Shown piece by piece: positions 12,201-25,000 of a DNA stretch of 64,000 nt. The notes under the pieces were generated by a model, which saw only the letters and a list, made by a program, of their open reading frames with translations, searched no databases and was not told where the DNA came from. Each line of letters opens with the position of its first letter. Within the stretch, counting starts at the first letter, position 1. The DNA comes from Rotaria socialis. Taxonomy: Eukaryota > Rotifera > Eurotatoria > Philodinida > Philodinidae. A program made the translations under genes and the position numbers. Location: the NCBI GenBank assembly GCA_905331475.1, contig CAJNYU010000007.1:248001-312000 (forward strand). The letters run 5' to 3'.

Positions 12201-15200
12201 GAGTCGCCACTACAAGAGAAAAAAAAATCGATTTTACTGATGAATTTTCAAATGAGCTGATTTTCGTACGTAAATTCAAGTTGTTCAGCATGTGATGCTG
12301 ATATATAAGGTATTTGTTCAGGATCATAAGCTTTTGAAAGTGTCATAGCTGCTTCAAATTGCATGCAATCTCGTCGCATCTAAATATAATTATCTTTAAA
12401 TAGTTAAAGCATTCTTTGAGATAAAATTTTTCATTTTTTTTACATTCAATGCTTCAAGTGGACAACCACATTTAAGGAAAAGTTCTTGTGCAAGATCATA
12501 GTCACCGAAAAGAGCAGCAAAATGTGCAGAAACAAGACTTTTATCTTCCACATGCTTTAAATAAAGTAAATTATATATATATATATATTTTTTTTGGAAT
12601 AAAAAGATAATTATTTTACTTTTATTTCTTCAAGTGCCATGACCATTCCTGAATGACCAATTTCTCGAAAAACTTTTATGGCTAAATGATATCAATTAAA
12701 GACATAAAACTATCAAGATGAATTGTTCTTTGTTTACCATAATCAATATTCAATGAATAAAGTAAAGCAGTTGCCAATTTATTCCATTCACTACTATCGT
12801 TAAGTTGTTTAGCCCAAAATATTGCATCATCGTATCTTTAAAAATTTCAATAAAATTTTAGGAATTATTAGTTGTTAGATTTTTTTCTCAATTGACTACC
12901 GTTTCATAAGAATTGCTTTCGATAATCGACCTACGGCATCATCAAGTGTATATTCTTGTTCAGTTGAGTCATTTAAAAATCCATATGTGTCTAATTTAGT
13001 TTGAACTATTTTTCCACTTGAATCAAGTAGAAGAAGAAGACCAGCATTGAGAAGTAGTGGAACTGAACCGAATATTGGTAAACGTGTTGTGCCGACAAAC
13101 ATTATTTGCGGACCTTTTAGAGAATCGCGATATACAGAATATGTTGTTATCGAATCAGAGTCGAAACTAATAAATATCCACTAAAATAAACAAAAGAGAA
13201 AACTAGTAATTTTATGTCTATTCGAGTAATTTCATAGATTCTCAATTGGAAAGTTATGTCGTAAGACATTCAAGACGAGGAAAAACAAAATAGATAAATT
13301 GAGAAGACAAATATTGAAGCTAATGTGATTAATATGAGTATTAAAACTTCGCTTATCAGAAACATGTATATTATCTTTGAAATTTATAATTCACTGAGAA
13401 AATTTTCAAGAGAGTTAGAATTTAGGGAATATCTTTAAATAATTATGACTATTTTTTATTGAGAATCGATTGATATTCACTGTTCCAATATACTATGTTT
13501 CTATATATTGTATTAATGATTTATGACTCTTTATTCTACTAAAATTCCTTGAAATATACAACGATTAGCTGTTTAAATGTTTTAAAATTTTCATCTAGAG
13601 CAAACATTTTTTTCTTCAATAAGGAATGTTCAACCCATCATCACACAGTTCTACTTATAAGAATAATATCCTCTCGAGAAAAACAGATTTTGTTTGAAAA
13701 TGAATTTTTTCTGTATCAATGAAAGAAAATCTTCATGAAATATCGTTCAAATATAAAAAGATAAAAGTAAAATATTACCTCATTTTCCAAACTAGTTTCC
13801 CATATAATAGATTTCGTTCCTGAAGGAAGATTGGGAATTTGAATAATACTTGGATTTTCGAAAAACTAATTAAGAAATGTTTTTTTCTGTAAAACTATAA
13901 ACATTTCTGTGAACATAAACTTACGACATTATATATGTATCCGTCACCTTTTTGATCAATAAATGCAATTGATGTTCCAAAGTTTTCTGTGAATAACTTT
14001 TGTATACTTGTTTTATGTTTATCAAATTTATTCACGATTTGCCACTCTTCAATATGAAAGAATATTAATGTACCTTTCTAAAAAAAATAAAAGTAACTTG
14101 ATAAATACCTCTATGTTCTAATTTAATTTAATCTTACATCGGTACCAAAGACAAGAAAGTCTTTTGTGAGATTGAAACAAACAATTTTCCCATCATTTGC
14201 TTCAGGTAATGGAAACATAATTGAATGACGTTCTTCGCTATGGTGTTCGGATTCTTCAATCTAAAATTTTTTTTCATTGAAGATAGAAAACAAATAAAAA
14301 GAAGTGAACAATACCATATGTAATTGAAGACGTCCATTCATATAAGCAGCTGCGTAATGAGAATTGATTTGTAATTCTGATATTGTAGTAACATAATCAT
14401 GTTCAGATGCTTTGATAACGTCTATCAAAAATTCAAAATTCAAAAGTAAAATTTTTATTCTTTTAAATTAAAAAAAACCTTCAAAACTTTGAATACGATA
14501 ATATAAAGCATGATTATTAAAACCAACCGCAATATAAACATCACTCATAGCTAATACACTCGGTTCAATTTCTGTTGTTAGATGAACATTATCAATCTAA
14601 ATTTTTAGAAATAAAAATAAACATATGTACACATCTATCAAAATATTTTCTCATTCTTTACTTTCGTTTTTGTTTGATGATCATAAATTGACACTTCACA
14701 TAATGATGTCATAAAAGCTATTTTTTGCTGCCAAACACTTGCTAACATTGATAATTTTGTTAAATAAACATAAATAGCACCTGAAGTTTTTGACACTGCT
14801 AATAATTGTCCATCGACACTCCAAGCTAAGATTATTATATACAGATCGATAGATAGATCAATTTAATTCTATGAAGCAAAACGAAAAAGAAGTAGTAACT
14901 TACCAATATCAGATAAATTATCATGTCCTTCTTCTATTGCAATGATTGAATCAATGACATATTGATCTGATAGTTCATGAATTTTAATTCCGCCATTTCC
15001 ACATGTGGCTGCTTTATGCAGTGTTGTTGATATTGCTAGGCTTGACAGATAACCTTTATGATCACGAGCTTTATGCAATTCCTATAGCAAAAGATTGTTT
15101 TCTTTTAAGTTTTAACAAAAAATATTAATTATTAATTTTATTTACTTCACCAATTTCTTTATGATATGTTGAAATAACAATAAAATAACCTCCACTAAAT

Positions 15201-17533
15201 CCAATCATAATATATCCATCACCAAACCTATTATTATTTTTATATAAATCTGCGATTCAAAATGAATATTTTCGTTTTTTTCTTCTTCTTACCATTGATA
15301 ATCATTAATATCTCCATATTTATCTTGAAAATTAAGTGTAAACAACTGACTAGCTGCAGTTGACGCTGCACTATTATTTAGATCTCCGACAGTCCATAAA
15401 CCTAAATGTTTTTTTCCTATAATTGCACTTACCTAAAAACAATAGATTTTGTTTTGTGATACTTTTTAACATAATCAAAAACTAACTGTGCTTTCTTCAT
15501 AAGTTCCTCGTTTTTCTCGTTTCATTTCTGAAAATTTTAAATTTCTAGGCGTATCATTTGTATCACACCGTTGAAGAACAGTTCCACTTGATGACATAAC
15601 TGATATTCGATTATCCTGAGCACCTATAGCTAATAGATTATCTTTACTCCATGCCATTGTTGTTATACGGCCAGAATGTTGGCCGATTAAAGGTAATTTT
15701 CTAAAATATTTGATTAGGTATCATATATTGTTCGTTCAATTGAACGGAACAGAAAAAGAATTTTCATACTTAGCCGTTGATTGATCGTAGAGAATAATAT
15801 TACCACGTGTTGTTCCAATGGCAAGAATAGGAGATGCTTTTGACCATGCTATTACAGAAGTGTAGTCTCTATAAATGGTAATGAAATATTTAGCATTCAA
15901 AATACAGTTTTTATCGTTTGATTTTAAATTAGTTTTCAGACTATGCATGAGAATTTCAATGGAAAATTTTCAGTTAATTGAATGGCAATCGGGGGATTTT
16001 ATGACAATTGTAGTTGATTGAGTCAAGTATACTAAGTAGATACTAATGTTTCAGTGGACCGTGCCATCGTTTTTGCATTACTCGACATTTTCAAGCGTTC
16101 CATTTAGATCTTATCATCTCTGTTGACAATCTGAAACATCCTTTATATTGTACTATGAACCATTGATTGATAAAAAGTGGGGAATTTCTTTTGTTTTTCA
16201 TGCAAAGCGCATCAGATCAAACTGAAACCTGTTTCTACTACTACTACTACTACTACTAGAAAGCGTTTATGATGCTTCAACCCCTTTATTTTTCTTCAAC
16301 ATATAATGTACCACTGTTTTTTTTAGATTAGCACTTACAAAAATAAAATTTCATTGAGGAAGCATTCAGTTCTCTGCGATTATTCGAATCGAATAAAGAA
16401 AAAAAATCGATATTTGAAAAGCAGCCTATATGCTTTGTGAAAACAAATGTGCTGAGATATGAGTTGAATTGGGACAGAAAAATTGAGTAATATTTGTAGG
16501 TCACGCTTAGCTCTTCTGATTTCATCATTCTCTGCAGTGAATCCTTCAGAAAAATCGGTTCTACAACAAAATTTTCTCTCATGATTCAGATCTGTATACT
16601 TGTGGTACTTGCAGACTTTTTCTGATGATCGGGTCTGGATAAACAGTAAATATCTGCATAATTTTTATTAAAATATATTCCTTCAAAGTTTGGTCTTATT
16701 TCGAACAGATTTTGATGTAGCCACAAACACTGAACAAGAAGACATCTATACGTCAATAGTACTATTGGCTTTTCAAAAATTACATTTTAATAATTGAACT
16801 TGACATTTTCGAAATTTTATTGATGCTACCTATCTATTCTATAAAGACAATTGGACAGATCTTTCGTCGAGATTATTATCGTCAGACCTAACAGTATCTA
16901 TTAGTTATTAGTTGTACACTGAAAAATTATTTACAAACTACTAGGATGTACAATTATTGTACAGTACATGTTTTTTTTTGTATTTCATTATTGCTAGATT
17001 TATCTATCTATTTTTTAAAATTATTTAAGAAAAAGTTCAACCACTTACTTTGCTGGTGTATCAATAGTAGTCGCCTTTTGACTATTGGCATTCCATAAGT
17101 AAACTAGATTTGATTTTTCTGTAATAGCTGCTAATGTATCTCCATCTTTATCCCAATTCAATTGTAAGCATGTTCTAGAATCAAAATCAAAATGTATAGA
17201 TCTTGTTTTTCCTATTAATTGCTATTTGCTTATGGCTTACCCTTTTAAAGGAATCGAAGCAACTTCATCACCTTGCCGATTACGAATAGTAACAATATTC
17301 GATGAGCTACATATCAGTTTTATTTTATTTTTTTCTTAAAAAAAGTAATACTTCTCTTACCCAACAGCAGCTATATGTGTGCCATGACCATTTTGCCATG
17401 CAAATTTGGGCTTATCACCAATTTCTTCGAAACTAATTGCAAATAAGCGCTATAGAAATAATATAAGTATTTTTTCTGTAATTAATATTGTATTTTTATT
17501 GAGCAAAAATCATACTTTAGGTGAAGCTGCCAT
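9280..17533 (-). CDS. WDR19: WDR19 / IFT144, intraflagellar transport complex A
   Basis: About 30 small exons run from the ATG at 17533 ([22 protein letters not shown]...) to the stop at 9280 (...[11 protein letters not shown]), roughly 1,330 aa, close to the vertebrate protein. The N-terminal half is WD40 propeller: [55 protein letters not shown]. The middle is TPR-like, with the diagnostic [18 protein letters not shown] and [20 protein letters not shown]. The C-terminus has paired zinc-binding CxxC motifs (CPHCHQ, CPSCQ, CPSCN, CPMCTT). WDR19 is a core IFT-A subunit needed for retrograde ciliary transport and membrane-receptor entry. The first large intron (about 15863-17040) holds a TAC microsatellite near 16240. 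No frame break was seen. The gene shares a roughly 400-bp upstream region with the divergent gene at 17929. Confidence 0.95.
16236..16258. repeat. (TAC)n microsatellite in a WDR19 intron
   Basis: About seven tandem TAC/CTA units inside the 1.2-kb intron of WDR19. Confidence 0.85.
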
Positions 17534-17928
17534 ATTGAATAGGATATATGTTTTTAATTCGATAGGATAAAATAAAAAAGTTCAACCATTCATTAGTTCC
17601 ATATTGCATAGTTACTTAGCAACCATATAACTTCCAATGAAAATGATTTGTATAAAAAAATTAGGCAAAAAAACGACAATTTTCATTTTATTTTAATATT
17701 TCTCTTTAATTTTTGAATTCATTTTTTTGTTAATGATAAACAAAACTTGCACAAATGTATTTATTACCAATGAGTCATTGGCGTTCCTCCTTGTGCATGT
17801 AGCGTTGTCGTCGGTTTGTCCAAACGTCGTACGTAGGAAGGCAAGAAGTATTGATGTAAGCATCACCATTTTTCATCTTACATCATAAATTTTTTTTCAG
17901 ATTACATCAAAAACTTTAAAATTCAGCA
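17534..17928. promoter_or_regulatory. shared upstream region between WDR19 and the divergent gene
   Basis: The two start codons face away from each other and are separated by 395 bp, so both promoters must lie here or overlap. No TATA box or RFX X-box was clearly identified. An acceptor-like tttttttcag at about 17891-17900 precedes the plus-strand ATG, consistent with a 5' UTR intron or trans-splice site. Confidence 0.5.
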
Positions 17929-18524
17929 ATGTCTGCCGTTCAACGCAGTCTTTTTGATAGAATTGCAGCTGAAGGTGTTCACGTAAGTTTACTGAATGTA
18001 ATTGATTTTTACGAACAAGGTTTCTTTTAGTTTGCATTATGGACATCAATTATGAGTGTTGGTGGTGGTTTAGAAGAAATACTTGTGAATCATGATGCAC
18101 GTGTGAGTATTTCTGGTGAACATGCCATACCAGAACTACTGGAAACATACAAACGATCTAAAGTTTTAACAAATTTATTGTTATTTATAAGTGGCATTTC
18201 AGGTGCATTCGCTTATCAACAAACAAAAGATAAATATTGGCTTGTTGGTTCAGGTTTAATGATTGGTAAGTTACTGTGAAATAAAAGAAAAAAATTGTTT
18301 CATCGGAAGCAAAATATATCCGCGTGTTATTTTCTTTTACAGCTGGAATTCCATATTGTGCTTTGCTTGAAAGTCCAGTTGCTGAACAATTGAAGTATCT
18401 AACACTTGATGCTAAATCAGAAAAAGCGAGATCATTATTAACTTCGTGGGGAAATATTCAACTTGGTAAATTAGCACTGGCTGTTGGAGGAGCTAGTGTG
18501 TTCTATTGGTTTGCCCGTCGCTAA
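17929..18524 (+). CDS. four-helix membrane protein, DUF1772-like
   Basis: Three exons (17929-17982, 18031-18265, 18343-18524) give 156 aa in phase. Hydrophobic helices are visible at ALWTSIMSVGGGLEEI, LLLFISGISGAFAY, YWLVGSGLMIAGIPYCALL and LALAVGGASVFYWFARR. The order of helix, then 'PY.ALLESP', then a WGNIQLGK turn before the last helix resembles the DUF1772 / anthrone-oxygenase-like family of small integral membrane proteins. That assignment is by pattern only. It is the first of three closely packed plus-strand genes; FAM98 starts 240 bp after its stop. An acceptor sits about 28 bp before the ATG. Confidence 0.8.
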
Positions 18525-18764
18525 ATCAGGATGATATTAATAACAGTTGATTAATCAAGCAATTATTTTATTATTATTAAGATGAATCCTACGATTGAAT
18601 AGTATACTGTACTTAGTTTGGATAAATTGTGTTTTTTTACATGCGAATAATCAGAGAATTCTTTTTGTCCTGGTGATATCATAATCATTGAAGAAAACAA
18701 CGCTTTTTATTCATGACACTCATGGTCTTCCTTTGATTTCAGATTTTGATCGCAATTATTAGCT

Positions 18765-21700
18765 ATGATAGCTGGTATTATTGATTCACTGAATGATATT
18801 AAGTAAGGAATTTTTAATAGTTCTTTTTATTGAAAGTTCGACTATCATTTTGAATCGATTGAGTCATGTGAAAAGTCGAGAAAAATTGTTTTCAATGACT
18901 TGATGTTCAAGAATGAAATGATAAATTGAATTTTCGTCTTTATTTTGTAGTTGATACTTAATAAAAAAAAAGAAAAACCGAAATATTGTTCAGTTTGGAA
19001 ACTTGTAAAGAACAGTTAGAAAATATTTTTCATTTATAATAGATTGAAACTATAGTTTCGATTTAGAATAGTGTATATTATACTAATCTCAATACTTTAT
19101 ATTGAACTAGTAAACGATGTATGTGTTGATGTTAGCTGTTGTTCCATGAAAGTTGATTTCGAACCCACCATATTCAAATCGCATGATATATTTATCAGAT
19201 AGTGAGAATACAATGGAGAGACTATGGTAAAATTGTTACTTTGATACCATGATGTTTTTTCTGCGTGAAATATTCAAGGAATAAGAGTACAAGAAATTTA
19301 ATTTAACAATCGCCTCTTCTCTATGAGTCCTTGTTATATAATATTTTTCTTTTGCTTAAAAGAGCACATAAAGCTAGAAAATCCGATAAAGGTATGTTTG
19401 TAATATTCTTATTTCTTTTTGCTAAATGAAAAAAATTAACAAATCTTTGAAGTCTAGTTGAGATTGGAAGCTTTTCATCAGACACAAACGTAACAACTTA
19501 AACAAAAAGATCTTTTTTTCAGGCTCGATCGAATGACATGCTCTTTCAGATAAACGAGAAAAAAATGCAAAATTTATGTAATGATAGTCCACAGAGAATT
19601 GCAAGCTATTAAATTAACGTTTGTCAAGGTTGTTTGATTAATATTTGATGAAAAAATTGTGACATCGAGCTGAATAGTTTGTAATAATCTGTCTCTCTCT
19701 CTCTCGTTTAGTATCAACATATCTTGGCAGTCATTTTCAGACATATAAAATGTAAACAACATTGTAGAGTATCAAAGCCAGTAATTCTTGTTGTTTAGTT
19801 TTATATTTTAAAGATTGAATCGGAGTAAAATACTTTCAGTCTTGAAATGAATAGTTACAACTGTGATGAAGATTAATAAATGAACAAAGTCTTCGTGAGA
19901 ATCTGTTAAATTATTTAAAATAAATAGAACTACTAAGAAGAACTTTGATCTCATTTGTTTTTTTCCTAAAAATCTGATCTTTACATCTTTGGAAGTTGTT
20001 TACTTTTCGTATTAATAAACTAGGTTAGAATTTGATTATCAAAGAATTCATATATAGTATTACTTGCTTTTCTTTATAGTTATAATGGTGAACTAAACGA
20101 CGACATTAAGTTAGAACAAGCTCTTACAACAGATTTAAAATCAGAAGGATTTCTTCCATATGCAAAATTAATAGCATGGCTAACACAAGAATTAAATGGA
20201 TTCTATTCAATCGGAGAGTTCGTACAAGATATAAATTGTGTGCACTAGCTGATGGAGATCCTTCATTAAATTAATTAAAACTTTTTTTTTCTTTTCTGTT
20301 TTTAGCGATCAATGATATATCCAGCTTTTTACTTGAACTCGGTGGTTTTCTACGAGATTATGGTTGTCCTTATCAAAATCTTGTCAATAGCGACAATCGA
20401 TTAAATGATCGTGTATCACGTTTACAATTATTAGGTTTATCTTCATTTGATTTTAATAATATCATCATCAGTTGTGTATTGTTTTAGATTTCCTGTGTAC
20501 AGAAATTCAAGCAGCTAAAATGAACAAATGTTTTAAACGAAATGTAATAGCCACTGGAATAGAGAGTACAACGAACAAAAAGGTTTTTAGTTCTTTTTTT
20601 CTTTCTTATTGAACTTGAATAAATTTCTTGTTTTATTTAGCAATATGAAAGTGACGAAGCTCGAGATCTAAAAGCATTACTTGTAGCTCTTGGTTTTCCT
20701 CGTCCACCTGATGGAATAACAGCTGGGCAAATATGCTCAAAAGTTTATGGGAAAGTTAGTGAAGTATTGAAAACTTTATCGCCAAATCATCTGGGTCGAC
20801 CTTTATTAAAAATGAATATGTCAGAAATTCAATGGAAGCAAATGCATAAAATAAATAAAGTTTTGTATGATGATTATAAAACTCGACGAGAATTGTTACT
20901 CAAACGACTTGATGTCACTATTCAATCATTTAAATGGGCTGAACGATTAAAAGTACGGATTAGCGAGCATTGTATTAATAAATTATTTATCTTTAAATAT
21001 GAATTTAGGATAAAACAGATGAAATTGCAAATGTTTTCATGACTAGACGTAAAGCATTAACAGCTGAACCAAATGTACGTATTGAAGATATTATGGCTGC
21101 TCGTGAAGGTAAACGTTTTTTAAACCAATTTTACATTTGAAATTCTGTTTTATTATTACTACTGAAGATTTATGTCATACGGAAAAAACATGTGGTACAA
21201 AAGAAATAGCAACAACTCGTTCAAAACTTCATAAAATTTTAATGCCAAAAGTAAGATAGAATTTTATCTAGAATTGATTGTAATCTGAGAAATATGTTAA
21301 TAAAAGAAAATATTTTTTAAAAGATTATTGATAGTGAATAAAATTTCTGTTAGGAATGTATGAATAACACATCGATGCGCTTTGTTTTGATTATTTATTT
21401 ATGCATTCTTAATGGCTGTTTTTTGTTTTGCTAAATAAAGTAAGATAATAAAAAAAACGTATATTTCACGTTATTTAGGTACCCGATCGTGGTGGACGAA
21501 CAACAGAATTGCAAGCACCCCCTCCAGAAATGCCATCATACCAACGAGGAGGTTCTGCAGGTGGTGCACGTCGTGGTGGAGGTGGTCAACAACATCAAAA
21601 TAATGAGCAAAGGGGTGATTTTAATAAAGAAATTATACAAAGTTCACTTTAGAAATTTATATTTTTATTAAGGTCATCGAGGAGGTGCAGGATGGTCGGC

Positions 21701-21914
21701 ACGTGGTGGTGGTGGTGGTGATAGACCTCATTCTGGTGGTTATCAACAACAAAACTATGGAGCAGTTGATCCTCATATGCAGCCGTATCCGCAGATGGCT
21801 TATCAAGGTCAACAACAAATTGTAAATGAATATGCTGGTATGGATCATAGTGGGAATTATGGTGGACGTGGCCGTGGAGGACGAGGTGGTCGTGGTGGTC
21901 GTCGGCCATATTAA
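18765..21914 (+). CDS. FAM98: FAM98 family protein (tRNA ligase complex component)
   Basis: Nine exons (18765-18802, 20080-20237, 20306-20434, 20488-20582, 20641-20952, 21009-21108, 21168-21250, 21479-21614, 21673-21914) join exactly in phase to 430 aa. Diagnostic stretches include IIDSLNDINYNGEL, LVALGFPRPPDGITAGQICS, PNHLGRPLLK, RRELLLKRLDVTIQSFKWAERLK and KVPDRGGRTTELQAPPPEMP. The C-terminus is an RGG/Gly-rich tail ending GRGRGGRGGRGGRRPY. FAM98A/B proteins belong to the RTCB tRNA-ligase/DDX1 RNA-transport complex and bind RNA through this tail. Intron 1 is about 1.28 kb. The exon-2 donor at 20238 (gtgtgc) was chosen because it alone keeps the frame. The exact paralogue (A, B or C) cannot be told. 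Confidence 0.93.
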
Positions 21915-22076
21915 ATAATTCTACTGTTCCGGCTACGTTTTAGTCATATTTTTCAATTTTTCATATCAATCTATGGAATATTTTGAAGGATAATCTTCAC
22001 ACTACTTTTATTGATTTATTTGTTAAAACTGACTTGGTTGGTTCCTACAACTATTTGTTTTCTTGCTGTTTTTTAG

Positions 22077-25000
22077 ATGGTTAAATTAGAGCCGATAAAA
22101 CCGGTTATCCGTTCTCGTTCATCATCATCTGATAGTGACTTCGATGATCTAAATTCAACGTCATCATCTGATTCTGACTTGTCCCTTATTGAAACATCTG
22201 CAACGAATTCATCAAAGTCTTGTCAGAAACGTAAAATCCCTACGTCTACACATATTATTCCTCAAGGTACATCAATTCGTGATGTGAATAATAGTTTATG
22301 GATGATACATCAATGTGTTAAAGTTTCACATCATAATGAAAGATTTATTTATTTATGTAGTCAAGTTAAAAGAACATCCAATGTACATGAATTAAAAATA
22401 TTAGAACAAACTGAACAACAAAATATAGTTAAAACAAAGATATCACCATTGATGTATTTAACAGATAAATTAAAACAATCAAGACAAACTGTAATTGATA
22501 AAGCGCGTGCTGAGAATGATAAACTTGATTATATTTTTTATGGAGCAGTTATTGGAGATACGAATAAAGAAATTGAATTGATTATTTCGAATAACGAGAA
22601 GTAAGATACAAATTTGATTTATCCTACTAACACAAAAAAAAATTTTACTGATTCAAATATTTTATCCAAATATCTATGTTGAATTTATGAGAGAATATCA
22701 TTGTTTGATTTACATAAAAATAGTTCATAAGTGATTTAAGTTCGATCAATCGAGCTGAAACAATTATCTCTATTTGAAGAGAAATCTTTCTCGGCAGGAA
22801 AATAATTCATAATTGTAGACTTAATGTCATATTTTATTAATGCACATTGAGAAAATATTCGTTAATTTAGAGAAAAAGCAACATTGTATTTAGATACGAA
22901 TTCGAATCGATTTAAATTGGATATATAAGTTTAAAGAAGAAATGATCTTTTTCTCTAATAAATGTTTATAAATGAAAATAAGATTTTTTTTTCTTCCAAA
23001 AAATCATATGTAACAGGACTTAACAGACTGTAATAAATTGGTTGACATTTTTTGTTAAAATATTCGAATGAAATTTGAGATTTTAACATTTCATCTACTA
23101 AATCTGTTTCTTGTGGAAATCTCAAAGATTTAATTCAGAACAAGAGACTTAGATATTTTTACGTAGACACTCAACATTGTTAAAGCTAAAAAAAATAGCT
23201 ATCATATTTACAGTCGATCATTTCTATAGAGCTCGAACGTTAACATTTAACCGAAGTTTGAATTTGATGAATACCTTCAAACAAGGTTTATCTTTCATCT
23301 TTTTGTATTTATAATATTTTAAAAGATTAATCTTTTTTCTTTTAGACAAGCAATCGCGTCAAATAAAAATTCGTTAAATAACAAGTTCTTATCTTCCTCA
23401 GCAAATGATCAAAATTCAAATAAAATAATTCATGGTATCGTTGAGTTTCTAAAAGATGATGATACATATGATGAAAATAAAATAAATAAATATTCTATTG
23501 AAATTATATTTGTACAAGATAAAAAGAAATATAATTCAATTGCAAACCCATCTGAATTACTTCAACAGATTCTAAAAATAGAAATTAAAAACTTAAAAGA
23601 AATGCGGAGAAAAAATTTGATTATAAATAATAAAACAAATGAAGATCTTCATAAATTTATTATAACAAAGAAACCTGGACATACTCAATATGATATTCAA
23701 GAAAGTATCAATGACGAAGGAGAAAATCTTTCTTCTCCGCCTTCTTCTTCATCAGTTGAATCTTCTACAACTAAATATTTACTTAAGCTTGAAATTAATA
23801 CACCATCATCATCATCATCATCTAAACAATATACAATTGATCATGAAATCGCATTTTATTCTCGGTTTGCAACACATGAAAAATTAAAATCTTATATAAA
23901 ACGACATAATCTTATGTATATCGCCATTCCTGAATATATATCACATGGAACATATAAACATTTGAATTTAACATATAAATTTTTAATAATGGAACAATAC
24001 CGTGAAAATCTTCGTTCACTTATTTATTCCTACGATCAATCATTACCTGAACATAATGCATTAAATCTATTTCTACAAATGCTATATGTTATACAATTTA
24101 TTCATGAAAAAAATTATGTTCATCAAATAATTAAACCAAAATATATGATGTTCGCTAATAAACAGCCATACTTTATTTTTTTAACACAATTTCGAACTGT
24201 TAAAAGTATACATGATACAGATAGTCGATCAAGTAAATATTTTTCTAATATTTAGTTAACGTATTTAGAAAAAAAAACTGTTCTGTGCAATCTATTTTAC
24301 GTTATCATGATTCGCGTAGTTTTATTAGGAAATTAACAGCTCCTTGGCATTTAACTTCGATGAAACTCAGCATATAAATTATGTTTCATTTACATTCAGA
24401 ATAGAAAGTATGCCAAATATTGTCGCTTGCAAGTAACTACTTGAGAGAACGTAATTTTTCGAAAATGAAAACTGTCAAAGTTGAGTCTTTTGTTTTCATC
24501 ATGAGAAAATAACTCAAACCGTTTTTTCTAAAATACATAAAATTTCACTGAAACCATCGTCTTTTAACCGATAGATTCAATGTGACTTAGGTGCAACTAT
24601 TGTATTTACACAGAGGTCTAGATTGTTTAATTTTTCTAATTTTTCAAAGATAGTCATTGGTATGAATATTAGTATGTGATAAAAACGTTGTTGTGTAAAC
24701 TATTTAGAATTTATTACTGTTTCAAAAATAGATGGCTTATTTATATATTCTATCTTGAATGTTCGATTCATCACTTCGTATTTATTGCTCAGGAATCACA
24801 CGGCTTTTCAAAAATGTCAATCATTTTTGTTGCTTCCATACTATTTGATTAATGTCAAGTAGATAAGCTATAACAATGTCTATTTATATGATTGATATAT
24901 TCATGTGAAATAATCAAAAAATTCCAAACTATGAAAAGAAAGTAATTGAAAGAACTGGCTTGAGAAATAAAAAGGAAATCTTCAATTTTCTTTTAATTCT

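Noticed and set aside
21649-21909. His/Asp-rich antisense ORFs opposite the FAM98 tail
   Set aside because: They mirror the RGG-coding GGT/CGT repeats of the last FAM98 exon.
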